Of a DNA stretch of 64,000 nucleotides, positions 1 through 9,482 are shown piece after piece. This stretch comes from Armigeres subalbatus (taxonomy: Eukaryota; Arthropoda; Insecta; Diptera; Culicidae): NCBI RefSeq assembly GCF_024139115.2, contig NC_085141.1, positions 370,163,925 through 370,227,924 on the forward strand, given 5' to 3'. A model generated the notes under the pieces. The model saw only the letters and a list, made by a program, of their open reading frames with translations. It did not search any database and had not been told where the DNA came from. Within the stretch, counting starts at the first letter, position 1; each line of letters begins with the position of its first letter. Both the position numbers and the translations under genes were made by a program.

Positions 1-2
1 GG

Positions 3-1038
3 GGGAGACAGTCTCCAGGGGATGAGCTCCCTGGGGGCCGCCTCAAAACGCGGAGGGTTACTACCCCGAACAAGGGTAGTGGGGCTGGGAAGCTGAACCC
101 CGGCCAGGTACCTCCAAAACCGGGGGAGGAAGGACCTGGAAAGGTCCGTCCACCCAGGAAAGACGGTGGTAAGGGGTTACGGCAGGCTGAGAGCTCTCAG
201 CCGCCCCAGACCAGGGAAATAGAGGGGGATGACGCCTCCTGGACCCTGGTCAAGAACAAGAGGAAACCGAAGACATCAAGGGCCGAAAAGAAGGCCCAGG
301 CGAATGAGGGTAGCAAGAAGTCTAGGGTAGGCGCCAATCGCTCCAGGGGCGATGCCCTAGTCATCAAAACGGACGAGGCTAAGTACTCGGACGTCTTGAA
401 GGCGATGAGGAGTGACGTCAAGCTCGGTGAACTCGGCGCCGACGTACGTCGAATAAGACGTACTCGGATGGGCGAGATGATCCTCGAGCTAAAGCGGGGC
501 GTCTCGCAAAAGGGCGCCGCCTACAAGAAGTTGGCGGAGGAAGTCCTAGGCGAGACGGTCAAGGTGAGGGCACTCACGACGGAGGTGAACCTTAGGGTTA
601 AAGACCTGCATGAGATCACCGAAGTCGAAGAGCTCGTCACGGCACTGCGGCGACAGTGTGAAGTGGAGACGCCCACCGCAGTCGTTCGGCTACGGAAAGG
701 TCCGGCAGGGACGCAGGTAGCATTGGTTCGGCTATCTGCAGCGGACGCCTCCAAGGTAGTCAAGTTAGGGAGCGTCAAGGTGGGATGGTCGGTGTGCCCT
801 GTGAGCATATACGAGCAACCCAAAGTTTGCTTCAAGTGCGTGGAACCTGGGCACAAGCAATGAGACTGCAAAGGCCCTGATAGAAGCAAGCTTTGCCAAC
901 GCTGCGGATTGGAGGGACAAAAGGCACAATGCTGCACGAACCCTCCCAATTGTTTAATTTGTTCCAGCAATGTTGCGAACAGCAAACATCCCATGAGGGT
1001 TCGATGTGCCCGGCGTTTAAGCGTGCTGCAAAATCACA
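3..1038 (+). pseudogene. R1-clade LINE ORF1 (gag-like) C-terminal part, broken
   Basis: This is the nucleic-acid-binding first ORF of a non-LTR retrotransposon. The frame is open from the window edge to a TGA at 861-863. The N-terminal part is rich in Lys, Arg and Pro. It is followed by a gag-like core (about 396-780) and then a CCHC zinc knuckle, C-F-K-C-V-E-P-G-H, which the TGA cuts just before its last Cys. The frame continues after the stop with two more Cys-rich knuckles (C-Q-R-C and C-L-I-C) to about 1038. Three C-terminal knuckles are typical of R1/Jockey-type ORF1 proteins. The true start lies outside the window. It runs directly into the ORF2 remnant at 1039. The clade is inferred from the architecture and from the ORF2 remnants nearby. 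Confidence 0.8.
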
Positions 1039-1260
1039 GTGCAGGTAACGCAGCTGGCTTGCTCGGCCTCGCTTGAATGTCCGGTGTGCGCAGATTTAGA
1101 TGAAACGGCGGAACACGTGTTGTTCGTGTGCCCACGTTTTCGCGCAATGCGTGACCACATGCTTGCCACATGTGGTCTGGACACAACCCCGGACAACCTA
1201 GTTCGGAGGATGTGTAAAGATGAAGTTGGCTGGAACGCCGTTTTATCGGCTATCGTTTAA
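1039..1260 (+). pseudogene. R1-clade ORF2: start fused to C-terminal zinc knuckle
   Basis: A 73-codon open frame. Its first residues (Q-V-T-Q-L) match the beginning of ORF2 as seen again at 2847-2866. It then jumps straight to the C-terminal C-P-V-C...H-V-L-F-V-C-P-R-F zinc knuckle that closes R1-type ORF2 proteins. Endonuclease, reverse transcriptase and linker are all missing, so this copy has lost most of ORF2 by internal deletion. A close relative of the knuckle region lies at 5137-5330. There is no catalytic function left. Confidence 0.8.
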
Positions 1261-2075
1261 ATCGTCTCGGAGCTACACAGAAGGTGGCGCGTGGCTTCCC
1301 GAGTAGCACACTTGCCATATACCAGTCACTGTGGCTCATTTACGACGATACAGACGATACAATATCCAGTCACATTGGAGTTGCTGCAACCAAATCGAAC
1401 TGAATTGTGCTGCTAGGGTTCAAGGATGGCTAGTTCAGGCGCAAATAAGAGGTGGTCCAAGGGTTCGGAGTTGGCTTCATAGGTCATACCGGTGCCCTGT
1501 GGTTGAACTCGATCCTTTTATCGAACAAGTAGCCGCGCGAAGAACAACATGGAATCGTCGCTTTCGCGGCGTCGGTCAACCGGGCGGGTTCCGAGCCCGG
1601 AAAGGGGTCCTCGTCAAGGCTGGGGCAGGTGTAGGCATTGCGTTGGCAAGTCCCTCTATGTGTTGGCGAATAGCCCATTTCGCAGAGAGGTCAATTTGGG
1701 GTGCACGCGGCATCATCATTCTTGATCCCACCTTTCGAGGACCTAGGGCGTGGTAAGGCCACCTGGAAAGCCGGCAATGCGCTGGCACGATACCATGGTG
1801 TTCTTCTAAAAAAGCGAGTCACGATGTTCGGTGCTGTAATGATACGCAGCTAACCTTGAGGGTGCGTTGTGCACTGGCCCCCCTTTGAAGCATTACTTTC
1901 TGGTTGTACCGAAGGGACTATGGGCTTGGCGGCAATGGAAACGGTTTAGCGAGTCATGGATGTAGTCCTGCCTACCTCGTTTGCTGTTGGAGGTGGTCCC
2001 TAACCCCGCACTTCCTGGACAACCCAGGATGTCTGTTGAGCAGATTCCCCCTACATTGCTTAGGAAGAAAAAAAA
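1261..2075 (+). mobile_element. 3' UTR and A-rich tail of the first R1-clade LINE copy
   Basis: From 1261 to about 1900 the sequence is colinear with 5330-5697, downstream of the second LINE copy, apart from a ~170-bp block (about 1640-1790) present only here. The copy ends in an A-rich tract near 2070-2080, as expected for a target-primed insertion. Open frames of 60-140 codons in this part are not conserved between the two copies and look fortuitous. Confidence 0.65.
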
Positions 2076-2089
2076 ACACACACACACCA

Positions 2090-2815
2090 ACTTTCTATAG
2101 GAAACAGTGGGACACGATTCTGCCTCGAATGCAGCTTGTTGCAAGCAATCGGTTGAGCATAAGTGCTTGAAAAATGAGTGACACTTTTTTACGTGATTAT
2201 TCCGTAAAAACCCTGATTAACCCACCTAGCGGAGATGGTTCCTTTCTCGTGCAAATAAAAAAATTTTGTTCATTACTTCCGTGCCAATTATCCAATGTAG
2301 CCAATGGGAAAGAACTCTGCGTCGAATGCAACTTGTTACGAGCAAATCGGTTGAGGACAAGTGCCCGAAAAATCCGATCATGCTAATTTTCAATAGGAAA
2401 CAATAAGACACGATTCTACGTCGAATGCAAATTGTTGCGAGTAAATCGGTTGAGGATAAGTGCCCAAAAAATGAGTGACACTTTTTTACGCGAGTTTTCC
2501 GTGAACAAGGTATTTTGGCCATAACTTCCGAGCCCATAGTCCGATTTCAATGGGAAACAATGGGCCAAGATTCTGCGTTGAATGCAATTTGTTGCAGGCC
2601 AATCGGCTGAAGATAAGTGCCTAAAAATGAATGACATTTTTTTTCGCGATTTTTTGATTAAAAATTGTTTTTTGACCGTACTTCCGAGCCCACAGTCCGA
2701 CCATGCCAATTTTCAATAGGAAACAATGGGTCTGCGTCGAATGCATTTTGTTGCGAAAAAATCGGTTGAGGATAAGTACCTGAAAAATGAGTGACATTTT
2801 TTGCGCACTCACTCA
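2090..2815. repeat. Tandem array, ~150-160 bp units
   Basis: About five degenerate copies of a unit. Landmarks recur: TCGAATGCA, then TTGTTGC and AATCGGTTGAGGATAAGTGC, then AATGAGTGACA with a T-rich run. The landmark AATGAGTGACA (or a one-base variant) occurs near 2173, 2469, 2628 and 2788. A diverged single copy lies near 18,188-18,230. Antisense frames through the array are periodic translations of the repeat, not genes. Confidence 0.8.
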
Positions 2816-3136
2816 CACACCGGGCGTTTAAGCGTGCTGCAAAATCACAGTGTAGGTAACGCAGCTAAACCTGAACAACTGTGATGCAGCCCAGCAACTG
2901 CTGTGTCAGATAGTTGCTGAGGCTCCCGAGATGTTCAGATCTATCATGCATAGATGCCACGACGAGGGTGTCTTCCCTGAAGCAGGGAAAAGGCAGAGCT
3001 TGGTCCTATTGCCAAAGGGGGGAAAACCACCGGGGAATCCGTCGGCATATAGACCAATATGCCTGCTTGATACGGCGGGGAAGGTGCTCGAGGAGATCAT
3101 CCTCAACAGGTTGATGATACGCACAGAGAGTGCGGA

Positions 3137-4079
3137 TAGGGATGAAACGGTAACGGTAAGGTATCGATACTTTTACTTTCAAGTAGTACCGAATAAAAGT
3201 ATCGATACCACTAACGTATCGAATTAAAAGTATCGATACCTACTTGTATCATATGAGTACTCATCAATTCGAAGTAAATCTATTTTGTCACTAACAAGTA
3301 GTCATTCATAATTTATGTTGGATGAAACACTGAATAGTGAAAGGTTTTAGCATTTTTCATTACTATTGGTCCATCGATTTTATAATAAACTTATCTCGAT
3401 AGTGTGTAAAAAGCGAACACATTTTAGATTTAAGCGAATTGTTATTTAAATCATTATATTTATAGTTGCCGTATTTTTAATTCATGTTCATATAGACGTA
3501 AAATTCTGAATAATTAGAAAACAGCTGCAAATATTAGTACAGGTCCAATATTACCCAAGATATTTGCGTAATTTATTATCGACTTTGAAGAAAATTCGGA
3601 AAGGATCTGACACAAATAAGTGTTAAGCAGCAAAAAATACTTGTCATAAGACGAGTTTGTACTATTTCATTTAATTCCACTACTTTATTGTACCTTTAAC
3701 AGATACGTATTTCACCCTCAACAGTTGCCTTAGGTACAATAAGGTAATGGAATTAAATGGAATAGTACAAACTCGTCCTATGACAAGTGAATACATTCCA
3801 CTAAAAGCTTTAAATAATGTTCATAGCAAAAAATAAATACTTGAACGTATTTATTCGATTTAAATACTAACATTTAAAAGATTCTTACGAAAAAATACGA
3901 GTGTTTCTATTTAAGTTTATAATATTTAATAGATTTTGAATTGAGTACTCAATTGATTCAACTACTTCAATTCGATACTTACTTGGTATCGGTATAAAAG
4001 TATCGATTCCAAAAGTACTTGGTATAGAATCAAAAGTATCGAGTATTTACTCGTATTTACTTGTATCGATTCATCCCTA
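3137..4079. mobile_element. hAT-like non-autonomous element inside the LINE RT
   Basis: The ends read TAGGGATGAAACG and CGATTCATCCCTA, near-perfect inverted repeats. The flanks are AGTGCGGA (3129-3136) and GGTGCGGA (4080-4087), an 8-bp target duplication with one mismatch. Both subterminal regions are packed with the motif AAAAGTATCGATACC. The interior is AT-rich and non-coding. An 8-bp duplication with TAGGGATG ends fits the hAT superfamily. A second hairpin element lies inside at about 3637-3808. Confidence 0.85.
3637..3808. mobile_element. Hairpin MITE nested in the hAT-like element
   Basis: Arms carrying ACTTGTCATAAGACGAGT and its complement flank a short loop with AGATACGTATTTC. The right end reads GAATACATTCCACTAAAA. 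The same family recurs at 47,487-47,706, partly at 41,389-41,540, and as the outer host at 57,225-62,095. Confidence 0.7.
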
Positions 4080-5066
4080 GGTGCGGATGGTCTATCGTGT
4101 AACTAGTTTTGCTTCCAAAAGGGTAAGTCGACCGTAGACGCTATCTTGTCGGTTACCAAATCCGCGGAGATAGCTATCCAGCGTAAGAGGAGGGGAGTTC
4201 GCTATTGTGCAGTAGTGACTCTCGACATTGCATTCAATAGTGCTAGCTGGGCAGCTATCGCAGATGCGCTCCTGCGTCTTGGAATTCCCGAGTACCTGTA
4301 CAAGATTCTTGGAAGCTACTTCCAGAATCGAGTACTGGTATACGACACGGAGGCGGGGTGGAAGTGCGTTGACATAACTTTAGGGGTTCCAGTTCCGCTC
4401 CGCAAGGTTTCATACTGGGTCCGGTGTTATGGAACGTCATGTACAACGGTGCCTTGAGGTTGAAGTTCCCGGTGGGCGTGGTTATCGGCGGCTTCGCTGA
4501 CGATATTATGCTGGAGGTCTACGGCGAATCGATCGAAGAGGTGGAGTTGAATGCAGCCCACTCGATCGCAATTGTAGAGGAGTGGATGAGTTCCAGGAAG
4601 TTAGAACTGGCTCACCACAAGACTGAGGTGGTTGTTGTTAACAATCGAAAGTCGGAGCAACAAGTGGTGATAAGGGCAAGCAACTGCGCGGTCACATCTG
4701 AACGCTCCATCAAACTCTTGGGGGTAATGATCGACGATAAGCTCACCTTTGGTAGCCACGTCAATTACGCCTGCAAGCGTGCCTCCACAGCTATAGTGGC
4801 ATTGTCCCGGATGATGTCCAATAGCTCTGTGGTTTATGCCAGCAAGCGCAAGCTTCTGGCTAGTGTCGCTCTGTCCATACTGAGGTATGGGGGCCAGCTT
4901 GGGGCACGGCCCTGCGTATTAACTGCTACAGAACGAAGTTAGAAAGTACGTATAGGCTCATGTGCCTAAGAGTTGCGAGCGCGTACCGTACCGTGTCGCA
5001 CGATGCACTTTGCGTCATCACCGATATGATGCCTATTGACATCGTTATCGGTGAAGACATAGAGTG

Positions 5067-5136
5067 AAAACCAATCGATGGATAAGGTGGTGGAGATAAG
5101 TCAAACAAACTATCCATGAAATAGAAGGTAACAGGT
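5067..5136. repeat. Arm A of a 70-bp inverted duplication
   Basis: The segment ending in CATGAAATAGAAGGTAACAG reappears in reverse complement at 6247-6311. Arm A sits between the RT thumb and the 3' knuckle of the LINE. Confidence 0.75.
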
Positions 5137-5697
5137 CGGCCTCGCCCGAGTGTCCGGTGTACCCAGGTTTATAAGAAACGGCGGAACACGTGTTGTTTGT
5201 GTGCCCACGTTTTCGCACAATGCGTGACCACATGCTTGCCAGATGTGGTCTGGACACTACCCCGGACAACCTAGTCCGGAGGATGTGTAAAGATGACGTT
5301 GGCTGAAACGCCGTTTTATTGGCTATAGTCCAAATCATCTCGGAGCTACACAGAAAGTGGCGCGTGGACTCGAGGAATGGCTAGTTCAGGCACAAATAAG
5401 AGGTGGTCCAAGGGTTTGGAGTCGGCTTCATGGGTCATACCCGTAGCCTGTGGTCGAATACGATCCTTTTATCGAATAGGTGGCCGCGCGAAGAACAACA
5501 TGGTATCGTCGCTTTCGCGGCGTCGGTCAACCGGGCGGGTTCCGAGCCCGAGGACGGAAAGGGGTCCTCGTGAAGGCTGGGGCAGGCGTAGACATGGTGT
5601 TCTTCTAAAAAAGCGAGTCACGATGTTCGATGCTGCAAGGACACGCAGCTAACCTCGAGGGTGCGTTGTGCACTGGCTCCCCTTTGAAGCATTACCT
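5137..5697 (+). pseudogene. R1-clade LINE ORF2 C-terminal knuckle and 3' UTR (second copy)
   Basis: Aligns with 1066-1900 of the first copy. The knuckle (C-P-V... H-V-L-F-V-C-P-R-F) is readable but frameshifted near 5160. The 3' UTR lacks the ~170-bp block present in copy one. Similarity stops at about 5697, where a different element begins. It is the downstream half of the LINE at 2820-5060. Confidence 0.7.
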
Positions 5698-5702
5698 TAT
5701 GC

Positions 5703-5907
5703 AGTGCAGTAACCAACACGAAAGGAGCGAAAACAAAGCGAGAATCACCATTTTTCTGTGGGGGCTGCCTATCCGATTCTGTTTTTTCGCACTTGTATTC
5801 AAGTTTGATAAATTTGTTATCATGGCTTGTTATGATTCGGAACAGTTTTTGCCTCACTTTTATCGTTGTTCGTTATCTATTGAGAGCGATTTCTGCAAAC
5901 CTTGATT
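5703..5907. mobile_element. Fragment of a hAT-like element (family of 62,193-62,846)
   Basis: The sequence is the reverse complement of about 62,193-62,575, without the 174-bp insertion present there. It ends in GCAAACCTTG, matching the CAGGGTTTGC terminus of the complete copy. The other end is missing. Short frames here are not conserved. Confidence 0.65.
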
Positions 5908-6246
5908 TAGGCTTTTCGAGTTTGATGAGGGTGCTTTTATATTTGCTAACCAGTTAAGGTTGATAATGTGAAGTCGCGTGGAAAATAATAGATGTTGTAG
6001 AATGTTATTGAGGGGGTTAGAAGCAGAGGGGTGTAAGTGACATTTTTGTCAAAATTGAGTTGACTATAGCAAAAATTCTTTGGTTCTAGAGCTTTGCGGC
6101 AATATGTCGATCTAGTTTGTACGATGCATCACCAGTGTGCTCACCAGACGCCAAGCTCATTTCGATGTCATCATTCACTGCCAGCTTTACCGTTTGGTCT
6201 CTGGGATTCTGCTGCTTTCTCTTGTCACGCATGAAGTTTCTATAAT

Positions 6247-6311
6247 CCTGTTACCTTCTATTTCATGGATAGTTTGTTTGACTTATCTCCACCACCTTAT
6301 CCATCGATTGG
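6247..6311. repeat. Arm B of the inverted duplication
   Basis: Reverse complement of 5067-5136 (CTGTTACCTTCTATTTCATG start). It is followed by LINE-unlike sequence. It shows a duplicated, flipped piece of the LINE neighbourhood. Confidence 0.75.
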
Positions 6312-6720
6312 TTTTCTTCACGTCCCTTAAATATTCATCAAGGAGGTTACCTCTTACATATTCTAAGGTTAGATCAGCTTCTGGTCGCCTCTCCAGCGCC
6401 GTAATGAGTCTTCCTTACGATTCCAGTTAGCTTGACAAAATTATGGCCACTATCCAGTGTTCCTTCAGCTCTTCTCCCATAGCAATCAGCTGATTAAGCA
6501 GGTTATCTGTTTCAAATGTTCAGACATGCTCCTGGCAACACAGCTTGCGAAGAACATGCATCTTGCTCGCCAAAGATGACCGTAAATGGTAAGTTCGTAA
6601 TGCGTCCCACCTCTCCTTACTCGCCGAAAGTTGCCCATCTTCAACTGAGAGCCAAAGCACCTTCGCATCTTTCTTAGTCCAATCTGCAGGCTTTGTTCAG
6701 GGATGACGCTCAACGGGTCC
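6312..6720 (-). other. Unidentified, possibly coding relic
   Basis: The minus strand has a 75-codon frame (6486-6713) rich in Arg and Cys, and the base composition is less AT-rich than the flanks. Similar composition resumes at 7054-7250 after the hairpin MITE. I cannot assign it to a family; an old retroelement gag or pol piece is possible. Confidence 0.3.
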
Positions 6721-6724
6721 TCTT

Positions 6725-7053
6725 CACGCTAAAAATGAACTACTCAAAATTGAGTCGAATCCGACTCATTTTCATTAAAATCGGGACAACTCAAAATTTG
6801 AGTAAAAGATACTACTTCAATAAAATGATGATTTCGCGAAAGTTAAGCTTGGCCTTCCATCAATTTTTAATACGACAGATGCGAATCAAGTTTATCTATC
6901 TATCTAAGTGCATTTTACGACAAACAGACTCCTAGTTTAAGTGCAATCATCATTTTATTGAAGTAGTATCTTTTACTCTAATTTTGAGTTGTCCCGTTTT
7001 TAATGAAAATGAGTCGGATTCGACTCAATTTTGAGTAGTTCATTTTTAGCGTG
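6725..7053. mobile_element. Long-hairpin MITE, 329 bp
   Basis: Begins CACGCTAAAAATGAACTACT and ends in the exact complement. The arms match over roughly 110 bp, down to ATAAAATGATGATT. The loop is about 100 bp. No coding capacity. Flanking target duplication is at most TT, so the superfamily is undecided. Confidence 0.85.
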
Positions 7054-7576
7054 TTGTATCAGTACAAGCTCTATTCCATGCTCCTGGGAGCATGGTACTT
7101 CTCGTGAAACCAACCATTCCGTTGGCGTCGCTGTGCAGTGCCTAACCCATCCTACGCTGTTTCGTCACAGTTTCGTGGATATTATATCGCTTGATTCATT
7201 GGCATCTCCTATCCGCTCGTCTAGCGTCTGTTGGTACTTTTGAGCAACCCATTAAGGTGATTATACAACAAAGCCACAAATCGGCCATCTTGGAAACCAC
7301 GCGCTCTTTACCGACAATTTTCAATAGAGCGAATTGACAAAACCATAACATTCATATGGGGTGAAACAATGGCAGATAATTTATTCACTTATGGTGGAAA
7401 TTAGTACTACTGATTGTCATTAACGTTGGTAACGGAATGAAGGCTTTCCGTAATAATTGTATTGTATTCAGTTCAAACAAAGATAATTGCCTATTTCCGG
7501 GGATTAAACCACCCGACTTGGACATTAATTTACAATGTTATGAAAACTCATATGTGAATATGTACGTTATGTGGAA
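7054..7576. other. Unannotated interval
   Basis: Up to about 7250 the composition resembles 6312-6720, suggesting the MITE split one older element. From 7250 to 7576 I see only AT-rich sequence without repeats or convincing frames. Confidence 0.4.
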
Positions 7577-7614
7577 GATATTGATTTGGAAAATGTATTG
7601 GAGGTAACCACTTT

Positions 7615-7688
7615 CCCTTCGATGGGACTCGAACCCATGACCCTACAGTACGCTAGACTGGTGCTTTAACCAACTAAGCTACGAAGGA
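7615..7688 (-). tRNA. tRNA-like sequence, left arm (tRNA-derived, not assigned)
   Basis: Read on the minus strand it folds as a cloverleaf. The acceptor stem TCCTTCG pairs with CGAAGGG. Box A is TAGCTTAGTTGG, box B is GGTTCGAGTCC, and the T stem ATGGG pairs with CCCAT. The loop CTAGCGT would give anticodon AGC, but the anticodon stem has a C-T mismatch. Both internal RNA polymerase III promoter boxes look intact. I treat it as tRNA-derived repeat DNA rather than a working tRNA. Confidence 0.55.
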
Positions 7689-8004
7689 CCTCCGTCGGCC
7701 TTCGCAACCTAGCGGCTACTGAACGAGCTCGAGATTCCCAAATTGGACGCATAGTCAAATCACTCGCAATCCATTTCTCAAGCCAATACTTCCACATGTG
7801 TATAGTACACGTCCACATTAGAGGAGCGTGAGTATTTAGAATGTCTGGCGGCTGTACACATTCTTCATCAGCAACTGTACTGATCAAGTGAGGTTGTGTA
7901 AGCTATTTGCCAGTCGGTCGTCAAGCTCAGACCCGACCGCATTGCGTAGGCAAGAGCATCTCGAGCTCGTTCAGTAGCCGCTAGGTTGCGAAGGCCGACG
8001 GAGG

Positions 8005-8331
8005 TCCTTCGTAGCTTAGTTGGTTAAAGCACCAGTCTACACACTAACTTTTTCTTTCTCGAGCTCGGCAAAATCGGGCACCGCTGAAGCTCAGTAAATT
8101 TCAGAACTGAACTTCGGCATAAAATTTGGTTTATTACTGATTGTCGGCAAAATATTTACCATATCTCAGCAACTGAAACGTCACTTTAACTGAGATCTCG
8201 GCAAAAATCATGTTTGCTGAAACTCGGCTGTGCCCACCTCGGGAAAATAAACAAAAAATGCTGAGATCTCGGCGAAAAAAATTAAGTGTGTAGCGTACTG
8301 TAGGGTCATGGGTTCGAGTCTCATCGAAGGG
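8005..8331 (+). pseudogene. tRNA-like sequence, right arm, split by a MITE
   Basis: Same cloverleaf as 7615-7688 in the opposite orientation. It is interrupted in the anticodon loop after ...CAGTCTA by the 251-bp element at 8040-8290. Box A lies before and box B after the insertion. Confidence 0.7.
8040..8290. mobile_element. TA-flanked MITE inside the tRNA-like sequence
   Basis: Ends CACACTAACTTTTT and AAAAATTAAGTGTG form imperfect inverted repeats. The TA at 8038-8039 is repeated at 8291-8292, and the uninterrupted copy at 7615-7688 shows the empty site with a single TA. The interior repeats a CTCGGCAAA-like motif several times. A TA duplication fits a Tc1/mariner-type donor. Confidence 0.9.
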
Positions 8332-8404
8332 AAAGTGGTTACCTCCAACACTTTTTCCAAATCAATGTATTGTATTGTTATTTATTGTCAACAGGTGAAA
8401 TGGT

Positions 8405-9480
8405 CACCCCAATGACCGTTTATTTAAAACTAAATACATTAGTATTGTCAAGATTAACATAAAACACGTCTGAAATTGCACTTATTAGTTTCTCGTGACA
8501 CATTAAAATTAAACACAGAATAACATCTATTGAATGGGCGAGACATGCTTCGTATGTGCAGGATGCAGGAAGATTGAAGAACGAGTGCGTTCGGAGGTTA
8601 AGGCGGCGTGTGTTGATGTCTGCTTGTAAAAGATCACCGATGAAGCAAGCTTTAGCCACATTACGTCTTGCCTCAAGCGAATCGAGATTGATGAGCATGC
8701 AACGGTTACTATAGCAGGGAAGGTTGACTGAATCTCTCCATCTCAAATGTCTGTCGCAAAGCGGACAAATTTGCGTTGGATAGTTTCGATGCGCTGAATT
8801 TCGTTCTGATAATACGGGGACCAGACGACCGAGGAATATTCTAATATTGGTCGAACAGTAGCACAAAACAATGATTTTAGGCAGTACACATCCCGGAATT
8901 TCTTAGCAAATCACAAAAGGAAACCTAGCTGTGAAGATGCCTTCGAAACGATATATGCTACGTGGTCCTTGAATGTCATTTTCGTATCGACCAAAACACC
9001 TAGGTCTTTGACTTTCGATTCTCGTTGAAGCTTTTTATCTGCCAAAGCGTATTCATGCTGGAGAAGAGAGTGTTTGCGTCCAAAAAATATGACCGAGCAT
9101 TTAGCGACATTGAGCGTCATTCGGCACCATTCTGCAAAGGATTCAAACTGTTGTTGCAGAAACATTGCGTCTTGAGTTTGCTTGATACAATAATACAGTT
9201 TCAAGTCGTCGGCTTACGATAACTTATATTTCAAAATAAAGTCATTCATTGACGTCATTCATATAAAGCAGAAACAGAAACGGTCCAAGATGACTACCCT
9301 GTGGAACGCCGGATCGGACTACAAACGGTGAGGAAATGTGGTCTTCAATTTTCACCGCCATACTGCGACCTGATAAAAAGGATTGAAGCCAGCTGAGCAG
9401 AGCGTTATTTATGCCTAATTTGTCAAATTTTGCTACGGCAATCTGGTGATTCATTTTGTCGAATGCAGAAGAAAGATCTG
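8405..9480 (-). pseudogene. Jockey/CR1-group LINE RT, C-terminal half
   Basis: Downstream half of the LINE whose N-terminal half lies at 11,534-13,900. On the minus strand it shows A-F-D-K-M-N-H, the G-V-P-Q-G-S-H-L-G-P motif (about 9293-9310) and then the catalytic box, where the Tyr codon of Y-A-D-D has become TAA (box at 9205-9216). Thumb and C-terminal tail follow (L-R-H-L-R-W-R-D near 8740). The frame shifts at least twice. The low-coordinate end, about 8370-8405, contains TGTATTGTATTGTTATT, probably the 3' tail. The clade is assigned by motif appearance only. Confidence 0.8.
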
Positions 9481-9482
9481 TA

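Larger units (their letters stand above)
2820..5060 (+). pseudogene. R1-clade LINE ORF2 reverse transcriptase, interrupted
   Basis: This second R1-clade copy starts with the same ORF1-end/ORF2-start junction as at 1011-1050. It continues into the first residues of the endonuclease (N-C-D-A-A-Q-Q-L-L) and then jumps to the RT fingers (P-K-G-G-K-P-P...Y-R-P-I-C-L-L-D-T-A-G-K, about 3010-3080). The endonuclease is deleted. A DNA element at 3137-4079 splits the RT. RT resumes at 4080 with the F-Q-K-G-K-S-T region and an LDI motif near 4220. The catalytic F-A-D-D box is at 4493-4504, and thumb sequence runs to about 4940. A frame change near 4420 and several stops make it non-functional. Confidence 0.85.
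7577..8367. mobile_element. Inverted pair of tRNA-like units (foldback element)
   Basis: The left arm (about 7577-7737) and right arm (about 7957-8367, minus a 251-bp insertion) are inverted copies of ~160 bp. Each contains a whole tRNA-like sequence, and they are separated by a 220-bp spacer. The outer edges match (TTGATTTGGAAAATGTATTGG and its complement). It is either a foldback element that captured a tRNA-like gene or two SINEs inserted head to head; the matching non-tRNA flanks favour the first. Confidence 0.7.

Noticed and set aside
6312..7250. BEL/Pao gag fragment
   Set aside because: Composition and position suggested a coding relic split by the hairpin MITE, but no family motif could be identified.
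7615..7688. A functional tRNA-Ala(AGC) gene
   Set aside because: The cloverleaf and promoter boxes are good, but the anticodon stem has a mismatch, a second inverted copy with shared non-tRNA flanks exists, and no downstream T-run terminator is evident.
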